Positions 1-9,112 of a DNA stretch of 53,769 bases are shown in pieces. The stretch is from positions 1 to 53,769 of the forward strand of contig NZ_ATWV01000017.1 of assembly GCF_000421345.1 (NCBI RefSeq). Direction: 5' to 3'. A program made the translations under genes and the position numbers. The notes beneath the pieces were generated by a model, which was not told the DNA's origin, made no database searches, and saw nothing but the letters and a program-made list of their open reading frames with translations. The stretch's first letter is position 1. Each line of letters begins with the position of its first letter. Origin of the DNA: Treponema bryantii NK4A124 (GTDB lineage: Bacteria; Spirochaetota; Spirochaetia; Treponematales; Treponemataceae).

Positions 1-279
1 GATTTCTCAGGAATTGAAAATTCTAAGGATGGAAGAAAAAGAACTTGTTTGTATTTTGCGCATCCTTATTGTGCAAGTGAGCGAGGAACTAATGAAAATC
101 ACAACAGGATATTCAGACGATTTTATCCAAAGGGAACGGATTTTTCTAAATTGAATCCAAAACTTTTTGCTGAAGTTCAGGAATGGATGAATAACTATCC
201 GAGAAAAATCCTTAAAGGGTCAACTCCAGAATTGGAACTTCAAAAACATATAGGTATGAATTTTAAGATTCCAATATAA
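1..279 (+). mobile_element. IS30-family transposase, C-terminal end (cut by window edge)
   Basis: The frame is open from base 1, so the gene begins outside the window. The visible protein has the IS30 C-terminal signature: YFAHPY, then RGTNENHN, in which the Glu is expected to be the last residue of the DDE catalytic triad, then FYPKGTDF and a final NNYPRKILKG-TP block. The reading frame ends normally at 279, so the 3' end of the element is intact. It abuts an IS110 fragment that has lost its N-terminus, which suggests that this IS30 inserted into the older element. Whether the element is still active cannot be judged without the missing 5' part. Confidence 0.85.
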
Positions 280-289
280 AAAAATATCA

Positions 290-307
290 CCAGTTTAAAG
301 AAACTGG
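290..307 (+). repeat. Hairpin at IS30 right end
   Basis: Perfect 7-bp inverted repeat CCAGTTT / AAACTGG with a 4-nt loop, 10 bp after the IS30 transposase stop. It is either part of the terminal structure of the IS or a weak terminator. No long T-run follows. Confidence 0.4.
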
Positions 308-337
308 CGACATTATTATTTACAAGTTACATTTTTA

Positions 338-988
338 TTGCGTCATGATAAGAAATTTGCAGAAGGAAATACCTGGACGCTAAAATATCGTAACTGGCTT
401 AACAAAATTCATTTTGAAGAAGATTATCTGAATGAAGCTCTAAATGAATACATGATTTCAGTAAATACTTATGAAGCAAGGATAAAAGCTATAGAAAATC
501 GGTTGAAACAAATATCACTAGACCCTGCGGTTAAAGATAAGGTTGATAAACTTGTTTGTTTCTGTGGAATTGAAACAGTATCGGCCGTGACTATAGTCTC
601 AAAAGTCGGTGACTTTAACAGATTTGAAAAAGCATATCATTTTTCAAACTATTTAGGATTAACATGTGGAGAGAAATCTAGTGGCCAGAAGGAAAAACAT
701 TTAGGAATAACAAAATCTGGAGACAGGGAACTACGGTGCTTATTGTCGGAATGTGCAAAAAGTATAAAGAAAACGAGCATCAAGGGGAAAAAGTCAAAAC
801 GATTATTAGATCGGCAGAAGGAAAAAGATCCAAAGGTTATTGCATATGCCGATAAATGTCGCTACAGATTACGTAGTAAGATAGCTTATTTAGAATTAAG
901 GGGAAAATCAGCAAATGTAGCAACAACGGCAGCTGCACGCGAACTGGCATGTTTTATTTGGGGAATGATGACAGATCACATTGCCTGA
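338..988 (+). pseudogene. IS110-family transposase, 5'-truncated
   Basis: The protein matches the C-terminal part of IS110-family transposases. It starts in the middle of the family with LLRHDKKF and WTLKYRNWL, and then carries the Transposase_20 (IS116/IS110/IS902) domain: GIETVSAVTIVSKVGDF, YLGLTCGEKSSGQ with the expected catalytic Ser region, ITKSGDRELRCLL. The N-terminal DEDD RuvC-like domain is missing. The frame is open upstream only to a TAA at 296, and the TTG at 338 is merely the first possible start codon. Homology seems to begin near 326, just after the IS30 end, so the IS30 insertion probably caused the truncation. Very unlikely to be functional. Confidence 0.8.
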
Positions 989-1395
989 ATTAAATATAAA
1001 AACAGAGAGAGAGTTTAAAAGCTTTTTTTTGTAGCTGTTCTGCAAAAAGAACAAAAATACAGACGACAAGGATTAGTTATCTTTGATTGGCGCTGCTGGC
1101 GGTATTTATAATAATTACTATGCCCGAGCTAAGACGATAAGAACTTCGGAGAATCCATTGCCCTATATGGCATGATTTATTCATGATCCAAGAATATTAG
1201 AGTGGTAAATTGCCGAGAAATCTTTTTCTGTTTTTTGTTCTTGACAGAAGACACAACATATTAGCGCCAAAAAGCTCGAGAGGCAGTTTTGCATCGTCTT
1301 CACTCACGCCCATGAGATTTTATAAACCACCGTTTATTTTGTGATATTTATAAAAGTAAACGGGGAGTATACATCATTGCAAACTGTGACATTTG
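989..1395. other. Intergenic stretch after the IS remnants, no convincing gene
   Basis: No credible protein gene. It holds short open frames only. One, minus strand 1313 to 1197, could encode 38 residues (MGVSEDDAKLPLELFGA...), but its first part is a dispersed repeat seen again near 46.8 kb, so I treat it as repeat-derived. The rest may be IS110 flank or remains of an earlier locus. Confidence 0.5.
1261..1321 (-). repeat. Dispersed element D, solo copy
   Basis: Read on the minus strand this begins AAAATCTCATGGGCG and ends with CTGCCTCTCGAGCTTTTTGG, then CGC. The element at 46776-46838 begins AAAATCTAATGGGCG and continues with CTGCCTCTTGAAGCTTTTGG, then CGC. The similarity spans about 60 bp with the middle diverged. 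See the inverted pair at 46774-46947. Confidence 0.5.
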
Positions 1396-1424
1396 TTGCA
1401 AAACTTTACTATTTCTTGTATATT
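1396..1424 (+). promoter_or_regulatory. Sigma-70-like promoter for the DEAD-box helicase
   Basis: TTGCAA at 1396-1401, a 17-bp spacer, TATATT at 1419-1424. Transcription would begin near 1431, only about 6 nt before the ATG at 1437, giving an almost leaderless message. AGACGG at 1425-1430 is a poor Shine-Dalgarno candidate. Confidence 0.5.
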
Positions 1425-1436
1425 AGACGGACTTAT

Positions 1437-3560
1437 ATGACAGATTTTATTGAAAACACTGCAGATCAGACTGCAGAATCGACATTCACAGAAGACAAAA
1501 TCGAAAACGAAACTCCAGACACTGTTACTTTTGAAGATTTAGGACTTGATGAATACACATTGAAAGCCGTTGAGAAAAAAGGCTTTGTTACTCCTTCACC
1601 TATTCAGGTGCTTGCTATTCCCCGCCTTCTTACCGGCGATACTAACCTGATTGCCCGCGCCCGAACCGGTACAGGTAAAACTGCAGCTTTTGGACTGCCA
1701 ATCATTCAGAATGTACGCGGTAAATCGGACCACGTAGAAGCCTTGATTCTTGAACCAACCCGCGAGCTTGCAGTTCAGACCTGCACAGAGATGCAGTCTT
1801 TTGCAACTGATGCCTACCCTCGTACAACTGTACTTTACGGTGGCGCTTCTTATGCTAATCAGATTAAAGATCTTAAGCGCGGCTGCGAAGTTGTAGTTGG
1901 AACTCCTGGCCGTATTAAAGACCACATCGAACGCAAGACTCTTGACCTGAGCAAAATCAAATACTTCATTCTTGATGAAGGTGATGAAATGCTGGACATG
2001 GGATTTATTGACGATATCGAAGAGATTTTCCGTCACGCAAATCCTGACTGTCGCATTCTCCTTTTCAGCGCTACTATGCCAGCCCCAATCTTAAAGATTG
2101 CCGGCGACTTTATGGGCGAATATGATATTATTGAAGAGGAAAACGTAATTGACGAAGCCCTCCTTATCGACCAGAAATACTGGGTTGTAAAGGAAAGTGA
2201 AAAGATTGAAGCTCTTGTCCGCCTCATCGACATTTCTCCGGACTTCTACGGTCTTGTTTTTACAATGACTAAGTCTGATGCAGACCGCGTTACCCGTGAA
2301 CTGGACCTCCGAGGTTACGAAGCCGCTGCCCTTCACGGAGACATCATGCAGAATCAGCGTGAAAAAGTTCTCGAACGCTTCCGCATGAAAAAGACCCGTA
2401 TTCTCGTTGCAACAGACGTTGCTGCCCGTGGTATCGATATCAAGGGTGTAAGCCATGTTGTAAACTACTCTCTTCCTTTTGATACTGCAACTTATGTTCA
2501 CCGTATTGGTCGTACAGGCCGCGCCGGAACAGAAGGAATTGCCGTAACATTTGTAAGACCAGAAGAACGCCGCAAGCTTGGCTTCCTTTCCAAGAATATC
2601 AAAAAGGCAACCAAGAGTGATTTTATAGAAGGAAAGATTCCTGAAGTAAAAGAAGTTCTCGCTGTTAAGAACGAACGCGTAATTGCAGAACTCAAAGAAA
2701 AGTTGTTTATCACAAGCGAAAGCCCTGTGGTTTCGATACAGCCTACGGCTTACTCAACCACCGACGAAGAGACCTCAGAAAGCCCGGTGGTTGAGTGTTC
2801 GCAGAGCGAACGTATCGAAACCACCGCAGAACTCGAAGAATCTTCAGCACAGGTGGTTTCGATACAGCCTTCGGCTTACTCAACCACCGGTAAAGGGCCC
2901 TCAACCACCGTACGTACCGAACTCCTTACCCAGACCTTCACCGACCTGGCCGCAGCCCTCTGCGAAAATCAGGAGCCTCAGCAGGTTTTAGCCGGAGTTC
3001 TTTCTATTGTATATGGCGACCAGCTCTCTGCAAAACACTACGGAAAAATCAATACTAAATCAGCTGCCCCACGCGGCGACCAGAAACGTATTTTTATTTC
3101 ACTCGGAAAACGCGACGGCTACCATGCACGCGAAATTGCAGATTACTTCAGCGAGCTGCTTCATATTCCTGGCCGCCTTGTAGACGACATTGATGTTGCC
3201 CAGCAGTTCTCTCTTGTAAGCCTGCCGGTAGCCTCTGCCCGCAAGGCCATTGAGCTTTCTAAGTCTAATCGAAAAATTCCTCACATGCATTATGATGATA
3301 AGGAAGAAGACCGTGGCTCACGCCGTACCCGCAAGGCTGCTTTTGCAGAACGAGATGGCCGAAAGGAAGGTGCTGGCCTCAGCGACCGCCCTGCCCGTGG
3401 CAAACGCGACTCTGGCAAATCAGAAAAAGCCCTACGCGGCCGCCTGAACGCAAAGAGCAGCAAGCCTAACGTTCACGCCCAGACCGAACGTTCATCATCA
3501 CGCAAAACCGGTGGCGCCGCAGCTTATAAAAAGGCAAACAAAAAGGCAGAACGCTTCTAA
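1437..3560 (+). CDS. deaD: DEAD-box ATP-dependent RNA helicase with DbpA-type RNA-binding domain
   Basis: ATP-dependent RNA unwinding, probably in ribosome assembly or cold adaptation as in the CsdA/DeaD family. About 707 residues from the ATG at 1437. A longer frame exists from a GTG at 1341, but its first 32 codons are not helicase-like and contain the promoter. Motifs in order: TPSPIQ (Q motif), ARTGTGKT (Walker A), PTREL, GTPGR, LDEGDEMLDMGF (motif II, DEGD instead of DEAD), SATMP, ARGID, HRIGRTGRAG. A DbpA RNA-binding domain lies near residues 540-620, followed by a basic Ser/Lys-rich tail. Odd: the linker at residues 431-484 is made of three in-frame copies of palindromic element A. Confidence 0.93.
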   Translation: MTDFIENTADQTAESTFTEDKIENETPDTVTFEDLGLDEYTLKAVEKKGFVTPSPIQVLAIPRLLTGDTNLIARARTGTGKTAAFGLPIIQNVRGKSDHVEALILEPTRELAVQTCTEMQSFATDAYPRTTVLYGGASYANQIKDLKRGCEVVVGTPGRIKDHIERKTLDLSKIKYFILDEGDEMLDMGFIDDIEEIFRHANPDCRILLFSATMPAPILKIAGDFMGEYDIIEEENVIDEALLIDQKYWVVKESEKIEALVRLIDISPDFYGLVFTMTKSDADRVTRELDLRGYEAAALHGDIMQNQREKVLERFRMKKTRILVATDVAARGIDIKGVSHVVNYSLPFDTATYVHRIGRTGRAGTEGIAVTFVRPEERRKLGFLSKNIKKATKSDFIEGKIPEVKEVLAVKNERVIAELKEKLFITSESPVVSIQPTAYSTTDEETSESPVVECSQSERIETTAELEESSAQVVSIQPSAYSTTGKGPSTTVRTELLTQTFTDLAAALCENQEPQQVLAGVLSIVYGDQLSAKHYGKINTKSAAPRGDQKRIFISLGKRDGYHAREIADYFSELLHIPGRLVDDIDVAQQFSLVSLPVASARKAIELSKSNRKIPHMHYDDKEEDRGSRRTRKAAFAERDGRKEGAGLSDRPARGKRDSGKSEKALRGRLNAKSSKPNVHAQTERSSSRKTGGAAAYKKANKKAERF
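2727..2762 (+). repeat. Palindromic element A, in-frame copy 1 in helicase gene
   Basis: Family A element in the GTGGTTTCGATA...TACTCAACCACC orientation, read in frame as VVSIQPTAYSTT. No stop codon arises in this frame. Confidence 0.85.
2786..2825 (-). repeat. Palindromic element A, in-frame copy 2 in helicase gene
   Basis: Opposite orientation, GGTGGTTGAGTG...TATCGAAACCACC, encoding VVECSQSERIETT. The usual TAG that follows GAG in this orientation is TGT here, so the frame stays open. Confidence 0.85.
2852..2888 (+). repeat. Palindromic element A, in-frame copy 3 in helicase gene
   Basis: Same orientation as copy 1, encoding VVSIQPSAYSTT. A solitary half-arm, CTCAACCACCG, follows at 2900-2910 and looks like the remains of a fourth copy. 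Confidence 0.85.
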
Positions 3561-3629
3561 TTCCATATAAAACCAAGCTCTTTTTTTTCTATCTTTTTTC
3601 TATATTGTAGTTTATAATATAGAATTAAG

Positions 3630-5735
3630 ATGAAGAAGAAGTTTATTATTCCCTTTATAACTCTTATTCTCACAAGCATTTTTTTCTCATCTTGTGGCAA
3701 ACCAAAGTTTTATCGTTACGACGTTTCAAATTATATAAGTTATATAGAAACTACTCCAGATAAAGGGCCCGGCTACGTTTTACCCCGTATTGGAGAATTC
3801 AAACATCTTGATAAAAAAAATATGAGGTCCCTTGTAAAACTGATTTCTAAAGAGGGAAACAACCTCTGGTTAAAGATTCAGTTTATACTTCCGGAAGAAT
3901 TCAAAGATAAAGATATTGGTCTTTTTATAGGCTACATCCGTGGTGCAGACTTACTCTTTTTGAACAATATTTCCATCCGTCAGTATGGAGATTTTCCTCC
4001 AATGGAAAACAGTGCAGGCTTTACCGGCCAGTATTTTATGTTTTCAAAATCCGATTTAAATCAAAACGGCTTAAATACTGTACTTATAAAAGTCTGGCCA
4101 GATGCCTTTGGCAGTATTTCTAATAAAATGTTCCTTGGAGAAAGGCCAGACGTGCATACTTACGGCGAGACAATTACCTTTTATAACTCAAAAATCACAC
4201 TCTCCTTTGCCGGTGTAATGCTTCTTATATTCTTCATGTATTTATTCCTCTACATTGTCATGAAGAATTATGAAGGCAGAAATGTTTATCTTTTCTTTGC
4301 CCTTTTGAATTTTTATACCATACACTTCCTTTTGCCTTTCTTTGCATCTGAAGTGGCCTGGGCAAAACCAAGATGGTTATCTTATACCATGCTGATACGC
4401 TTCTTCTTCTATGGAGGAGCCTTTACTACCATTTATTTTGCAAATTCATTTATCATTTCTTATTTGCGTAAAAAAGAAAAAAAATGGGAAATCATTACAA
4501 GATTAATCTTCCTTATAATTCCTCTGGCAATTGCTTTCTCATTAAAAACAACTAAAGCCCTTAACAGCTTTATGCCTTATATAGTTGTTTTTGGTTTGAT
4601 GCAGTTCTGCTTCAGCATTCCAAAACTTATTATTTCTATCATTCATAAAGAAACAAGAAAGAACTCTCTTTATCTTATTGCCGGCTTTTCTCCGGTTCTT
4701 GCTGGTGTAGTATTAGACATAATACTTAAACTTGGAAATCTGAATAATAATCTGCCATTCTTCACAATCTACGGCTGGCAGGTAACTTTGTGGATTTTCT
4801 TAGGATCCCTTCTTTTGCGTTTTGGTGCTATGTATATGCATAACACTGAATTAAACAGCAAGCTTTCTGAGTTTTCTAATCACCTTGAAGATGTAGTTGC
4901 TCTCAGAACAAAAGAACTTTCAGAAGCAAATTATGTACTTTCTAAAGGTCTTGAAACTGTAGCACATGTTCAAAAGAACTTCTTACCTGTAAAAAACAAA
5001 TCCTTCCGTGGCTGGGAACTTGCAATTTCCTATAACGCTCTGGACAATAATGTTTCGGGTGATTTGTATGACTACTACTTTACCGAAGGCATTCTTGATG
5101 GAATTGGTATTTTTGATGTTTCTGGTCATGGCATTCCAGCCGGTCTTATGACTATTCTTGCAAAAAGCATTATCAGCCAGCATTTTATAAACGGAATGAA
5201 TCAGGATGAATCGATTTCAAATGTTCTTAAAGACATCAACAAATCATATATCAAAGAAAAGGTAAATGTTGAAAACTATATTACCGGTCTTCTTTTCCGC
5301 TTTAGTGAATTCAACAAAAAGGATGTCTGCAGTGTAGAATTTGCAAATGCAGGTCACCCATATCCTCTTCTTTACAGTGCCGCAGAGGATACTGTAATTG
5401 AACTCAAACAGGATACTGAAAAGCAATATGGTATTCTTGGTGTTGAAGGTCTAGACGTTTCATTCCCTCCTGTGAACTTCCGTGCTGCCCAGGATGATAT
5501 AATCATCTGCTACACAGACGGACTTACTGATTGTATGAACCACAAGGGTGAAGAGTTTGGAAAGGAACGTATCATAAAAACAGCACAGTTATATCATAAA
5601 GAAAGTGCCATTATGATTATGAACCGCATTATGGATAAGTTTGCTGATTTTGTAGGTTCGGAAAAAATTACTGATGATATAACACTTATTGTTCTTAAGC
5701 GAGTAAATTCTAAAGACTATATCGAAGAGATATAG
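3630..5735 (+). CDS. Membrane SpoIIE/RsbU-type protein serine phosphatase with 7TM (7TMR-DISM-like) sensor
   Basis: Predicted sensor phosphatase that dephosphorylates a partner-switching anti-sigma-factor antagonist. The N-terminus has a lipobox-like SSCG near residue 21. An extracytoplasmic sensor domain covers about residues 30-180, then about seven hydrophobic segments (190-400), a short coiled coil, and a PP2C SpoIIE domain (about 440-690). Metal-binding motifs are visible: SGDLYDYYF, GIFDVSGHGIPAGL, ICYTDGLTD and ITDDITLIVL. No anti-sigma or antagonist gene is adjacent, so the target is elsewhere. A TATAAT at 3613-3618 lies 11 bp before the ATG, with no clear Shine-Dalgarno. It ends 5 bp before an element A copy placed between convergent genes. 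Confidence 0.85.
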   Translation: MKKKFIIPFITLILTSIFFSSCGKPKFYRYDVSNYISYIETTPDKGPGYVLPRIGEFKHLDKKNMRSLVKLISKEGNNLWLKIQFILPEEFKDKDIGLFIGYIRGADLLFLNNISIRQYGDFPPMENSAGFTGQYFMFSKSDLNQNGLNTVLIKVWPDAFGSISNKMFLGERPDVHTYGETITFYNSKITLSFAGVMLLIFFMYLFLYIVMKNYEGRNVYLFFALLNFYTIHFLLPFFASEVAWAKPRWLSYTMLIRFFFYGGAFTTIYFANSFIISYLRKKEKKWEIITRLIFLIIPLAIAFSLKTTKALNSFMPYIVVFGLMQFCFSIPKLIISIIHKETRKNSLYLIAGFSPVLAGVVLDIILKLGNLNNNLPFFTIYGWQVTLWIFLGSLLLRFGAMYMHNTELNSKLSEFSNHLEDVVALRTKELSEANYVLSKGLETVAHVQKNFLPVKNKSFRGWELAISYNALDNNVSGDLYDYYFTEGILDGIGIFDVSGHGIPAGLMTILAKSIISQHFINGMNQDESISNVLKDINKSYIKEKVNVENYITGLLFRFSEFNKKDVCSVEFANAGHPYPLLYSAAEDTVIELKQDTEKQYGILGVEGLDVSFPPVNFRAAQDDIIICYTDGLTDCMNHKGEEFGKERIIKTAQLYHKESAIMIMNRIMDKFADFVGSEKITDDITLIVLKRVNSKDYIEEI

Positions 5736-5740
5736 AACAT

Positions 5741-5777
5741 GGTGGTTTCGATACGCCCTTCGGGCTACTCAACCACC
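5741..5777. repeat. Palindromic element A between convergent genes
   Basis: GGTGGTTTCGATA and CTACTCAACCACC arms with a GCCCTTCGGGC centre. It fills nearly the whole gap between the stop codons of the convergent genes on either side, so its hairpin could end both transcripts. No T-run flanks it. Confidence 0.85.
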
Positions 5778-5785
5778 GGAGCAAT

Positions 5786-7612
5786 CTATTCTTCTGTTTC
5801 TGTGCTTTCTGTTTCAGCGGGTTCTTCTACCGGTTCACTTTCTTCTGCTGCCGGTGCAGGAGTTTCTTCAACTACAGGAGCTGGTGCCGGTTTAGATTCC
5901 TTATAAACAAGGCGAACCTTTTCAAATTCAGTCTTATGACGAGACTTAAGCAGCAATGTTTCTGACGGACGCTTATAAACATAACCAGAAGAGTTATAGG
6001 TTTCGAAGCGAGGGTCTGTACGGAATGCCATATCATAAATATAAATTGAATTAAACGGAGGAATACCCTTAAGAATAATATAATGAGTATCACCCTCAGG
6101 GAAATCAATTGTAAAGCTGTATTCTTCTTTTGTTTTATTAAGTCTGATTGATTTAGCACAAGTCCAGGCCCAGATTGTTTTGCCGTCAGACTCATCAACC
6201 TTTTCAAAATGAGGATAGAAGATATTATCATAAGCAAGAACAGCATAGAGATTACTGAGAGTGCGTAAATCAAATGAAGAACTTTCAGAAAGATATGAAT
6301 TAATGATTGCATATCCGGCTTTTTCAAGTGTTTCATTAGCACTTGCTTTACCATAACGAAGAAGGGCAATACCAGTTTCAACAGCCTGATTTACAGAAAG
6401 GAAGGTATCATTTTCTGAAATTGTAAGTATATTACCTTCGAACTTGCAGGCATCTGTGATTCTTTCAATTCCGGCTTCCAGAACTGGCTCAAGAATAGCT
6501 GCATAAGAAGAAGAAAGCTCTGCAAGGTCTGTATAAACCTGTATAATACCAGAAATCTGTGCAATTGTAAGAGTTTCCATATCTGCAGAAGCAACATTAT
6601 TCAAAAGCTTAGTAACAGAATTCTGCTGTTGATTCAGATAAATAAAGTCGGCAATCTTATGAACGGTAAATAAATCAAAGCTTCCACGGTCTGCTGAATC
6701 TGCTATTCGGCGTTCATAATCTTTCATTGCCTTTTCAAGATTTACGTTCATATCTTCCAGTGTATTGAAATATGGAGCCGAAAGATAAGTTCTCTGGCGA
6801 CTCTTCTTTAAGCTGTCAGGAACCATTTCTACTGCACGGTTATAGTTTCCTGATTCTGCCTGAGCTGCAACAAAGGAAACAGCAACCTGCTCTGTAATAT
6901 TAGATTCAACATTATTTGATTCAAAGGCACTGATAAGATTTCTCTTAAGCTGAGCAATTGTCTTTGAGAATTCAGCCGCATTTGCTATAGGTTCGTTTAC
7001 GATATCCTCAAAGGTAAACTTCTGATCTGCATTGTAAACAGAATATGTAGCAACATAATTTCGAGGTGTAAAATCAAAATATCCGGCACGAACAGAATGT
7101 CCTGAAAGTTCCCAGGCATTACGTTTTCCGCCAAATACTATGCTGTCTTTTTCCACCTTTTGAACAGTCATATTAGAGGAATAACTGTAAGGCATTGAAA
7201 AGTCTGAAACTCCATCAGGTAAATCAGTAAGAATAGCAAGAGAAGCTGACAAATCTGCAGAAGCAAGTTCAAACGTAACCTTTACATCCTCTGAGAAGTT
7301 TAATGTAATAGATAATTCTTCATTTTGTACTACATCCTGCAGTACTACAGTAGATTCTCTGTTGTCTTTTTTTATAGAGGCAGGATTCTGCTCATCAAAG
7401 AAGAAATTAATGCCATTATAGGAGATTCTAGCCTTATTTTTATAACTTATTATGCCGTTCTGCTCATTTTGAGTTTCGAGGGTTATCTGAAGGTTTCCGA
7501 TTTTTTTTATAATTGTGGAATCTGTTCTAAATTGCAGGACAAAAATGCCGATGATAATAACGATATCGACAATAAGCAGTCCTAATGCTTTTTTTAATAT
7601 CCGAAAATTCAT
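5786..7612 (-). CDS. Membrane-anchored protein of unknown function
   Basis: 608 residues, family not recognised. One hydrophobic anchor at about residues 11-29 puts the rest outside the cytoplasm. The first third is rich in beta-type sequence and the middle (about 220-450) is helical. The last 35 residues are a Pro/Glu/Thr-rich acidic tail typical of a flexible linker. No catalytic motif is visible. It is divergent from the TPR lipoprotein gene that starts 57 bp away, so the two may share a promoter region and a cell-envelope role. Function unknown. Confidence 0.75.
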   Translation of the reverse strand: MNFRILKKALGLLIVDIVIIIGIFVLQFRTDSTIIKKIGNLQITLETQNEQNGIISYKNKARISYNGINFFFDEQNPASIKKDNRESTVVLQDVVQNEELSITLNFSEDVKVTFELASADLSASLAILTDLPDGVSDFSMPYSYSSNMTVQKVEKDSIVFGGKRNAWELSGHSVRAGYFDFTPRNYVATYSVYNADQKFTFEDIVNEPIANAAEFSKTIAQLKRNLISAFESNNVESNITEQVAVSFVAAQAESGNYNRAVEMVPDSLKKSRQRTYLSAPYFNTLEDMNVNLEKAMKDYERRIADSADRGSFDLFTVHKIADFIYLNQQQNSVTKLLNNVASADMETLTIAQISGIIQVYTDLAELSSSYAAILEPVLEAGIERITDACKFEGNILTISENDTFLSVNQAVETGIALLRYGKASANETLEKAGYAIINSYLSESSSFDLRTLSNLYAVLAYDNIFYPHFEKVDESDGKTIWAWTCAKSIRLNKTKEEYSFTIDFPEGDTHYIILKGIPPFNSIYIYDMAFRTDPRFETYNSSGYVYKRPSETLLLKSRHKTEFEKVRLVYKESKPAPAPVVEETPAPAAEESEPVEEPAETESTETEE

Positions 7613-7669
7613 TGTAAATACAGTTTAGCCAATGATTCGGTTAATTTCAACTATATAAAGGAAAGAAAA

Positions 7670-9112
7670 ATGATTAAGACAATTAAGTCAAAGCTTCTTC
7701 TGATTCTTACCGCAGCTGCACTTTTTACCACTACACTTTTTATCTCAGGCTGTGCTACAAGGCCTTCTGCAGAAACTCAGTCTCAGCCAGAGGCAGTAAA
7801 AACTGAAGCTAAAAAAGAGACAAAAAAGAAGGAGCCGGAAGATCCTCCAAACGTAAAATTCGTTAAGCAGCTTCAGGCTATGCTCGAAAAAGGCGATACA
7901 AAGGGGGCAATTGCTCACTTTGATTCAATTCCTTCTTCCCTTAAAGACGATCTGGAGCTTAAAAATCTTCTTGGAGCCCTTTATTATTCTGATGCCCAGT
8001 ATGACAATGCAATTGCTACAGCAAACGAAGTTCTTGCTATAGATTCAGATAATATGGAAGCCCTTGAGCTTATTTCTATGTGCAATAAAGCTAAAGGCGA
8101 TAAAGCAGCTTACAAGGCCACAACAGACCGCATTCTTGCAACAGACCCTTATAATGCTTCTGTAAACATTCAGCGTGCAGAAGAATATGCCGTAAACAAA
8201 AAATATAAGCTGGCACGTGATTCTTATAAGAAAGCTCTTCGCGGTGACCCGGAAAATACAGATGCCCTCTTTGGCTATGCACAGATGTCTTATTATACAG
8301 ATGATGTAAAAACTGCCGGCGAAACCTTCCAGCAGATTCTTGATAAAGACCCTGAAAATGCCCCTGCCCTGGCCTATATGGGTAAGCTTGCCTACGAAGA
8401 CGACAACTATCTGCGTGCTACAAAATATGTTCAGCAGGCTATTAAACAGGATCCTTACAACTACGACTACTGGATGGATTACGGAACCTATCTGCGCTAT
8501 CAGGGAAAATTTGATGATGCAGCAAATGCCTGGAAAAAAGCAACTGAACTAGACCCAAGCTACTTCCTGGCCTATGCATATCTGGCAGGAAATTATGATG
8601 ATTTAGGAAAATGGGACGAAGCTCTTGAAAACTACCATAAGGTAATTGAAACTAACCCTAAGTATTTTTATGCCTATGAATCTACAGCAATTCTTGAATA
8701 TCGTGCTAAAAATTACGAGAACGCAATTAAATATTTCAGCAAGACTTATGAATACAGCCCAAGCTATGCTTATACACTTATGATTGCAGCATGTTACTTT
8801 AAGCTTAACAAGCCTCTTCAGGCAAAGGATGTACTTACAAAACAGCTCAAAAAGCTTGATGCAGCATCAAACGAATATGCACTGGTACGCTTCTTTAATG
8901 ATCCTTACAACAGAAATGCAGAATCAAATCTCGTACAGAAAATCACAAAAGAAACTAATAGCAATAACCGCGGTAAAATGTTATTCTACATGGGACTTTA
9001 TTATGAATTGAACAAAGCAGAAGACCTCGCAAGAGAGTATTATGCTAAAGTTACAAGTATGAAGGCTCCTATGTTCTTTGAATACAGGATTGCCGAATGG
9101 GGATTGCAATGA
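7670..9112 (+). CDS. TPR-repeat lipoprotein
   Basis: A lipoprotein signal peptide ends at ISGC (Cys near residue 28). A charged Lys/Glu linker follows, then tandem tetratricopeptide repeats across about residues 60-460, shown by repeated A-x-x-x-Y and DP-x-N/Y patterns such as ATDPYNASV, KQDPYNYDYW and ELDPSYFLAYAYL. TPR arrays bind other proteins, so this is probably a periplasmic or outer-membrane assembly scaffold. GGAAAG lies 5 nt before the ATG. The stop overlaps the next gene in an ATGA, indicating translational coupling to the TraB-like protein. The partner is unknown. Confidence 0.85.
   Translation: MIKTIKSKLLLILTAAALFTTTLFISGCATRPSAETQSQPEAVKTEAKKETKKKEPEDPPNVKFVKQLQAMLEKGDTKGAIAHFDSIPSSLKDDLELKNLLGALYYSDAQYDNAIATANEVLAIDSDNMEALELISMCNKAKGDKAAYKATTDRILATDPYNASVNIQRAEEYAVNKKYKLARDSYKKALRGDPENTDALFGYAQMSYYTDDVKTAGETFQQILDKDPENAPALAYMGKLAYEDDNYLRATKYVQQAIKQDPYNYDYWMDYGTYLRYQGKFDDAANAWKKATELDPSYFLAYAYLAGNYDDLGKWDEALENYHKVIETNPKYFYAYESTAILEYRAKNYENAIKYFSKTYEYSPSYAYTLMIAACYFKLNKPLQAKDVLTKQLKKLDAASNEYALVRFFNDPYNRNAESNLVQKITKETNSNNRGKMLFYMGLYYELNKAEDLAREYYAKVTSMKAPMFFEYRIAEWGLQ

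Noticed and set aside
1197-1313. 38-residue minus-strand frame with TATAAA just upstream
   Set aside because: Its first 20 codons coincide with dispersed element D, also found at 46.8 kb where the frame stops early.
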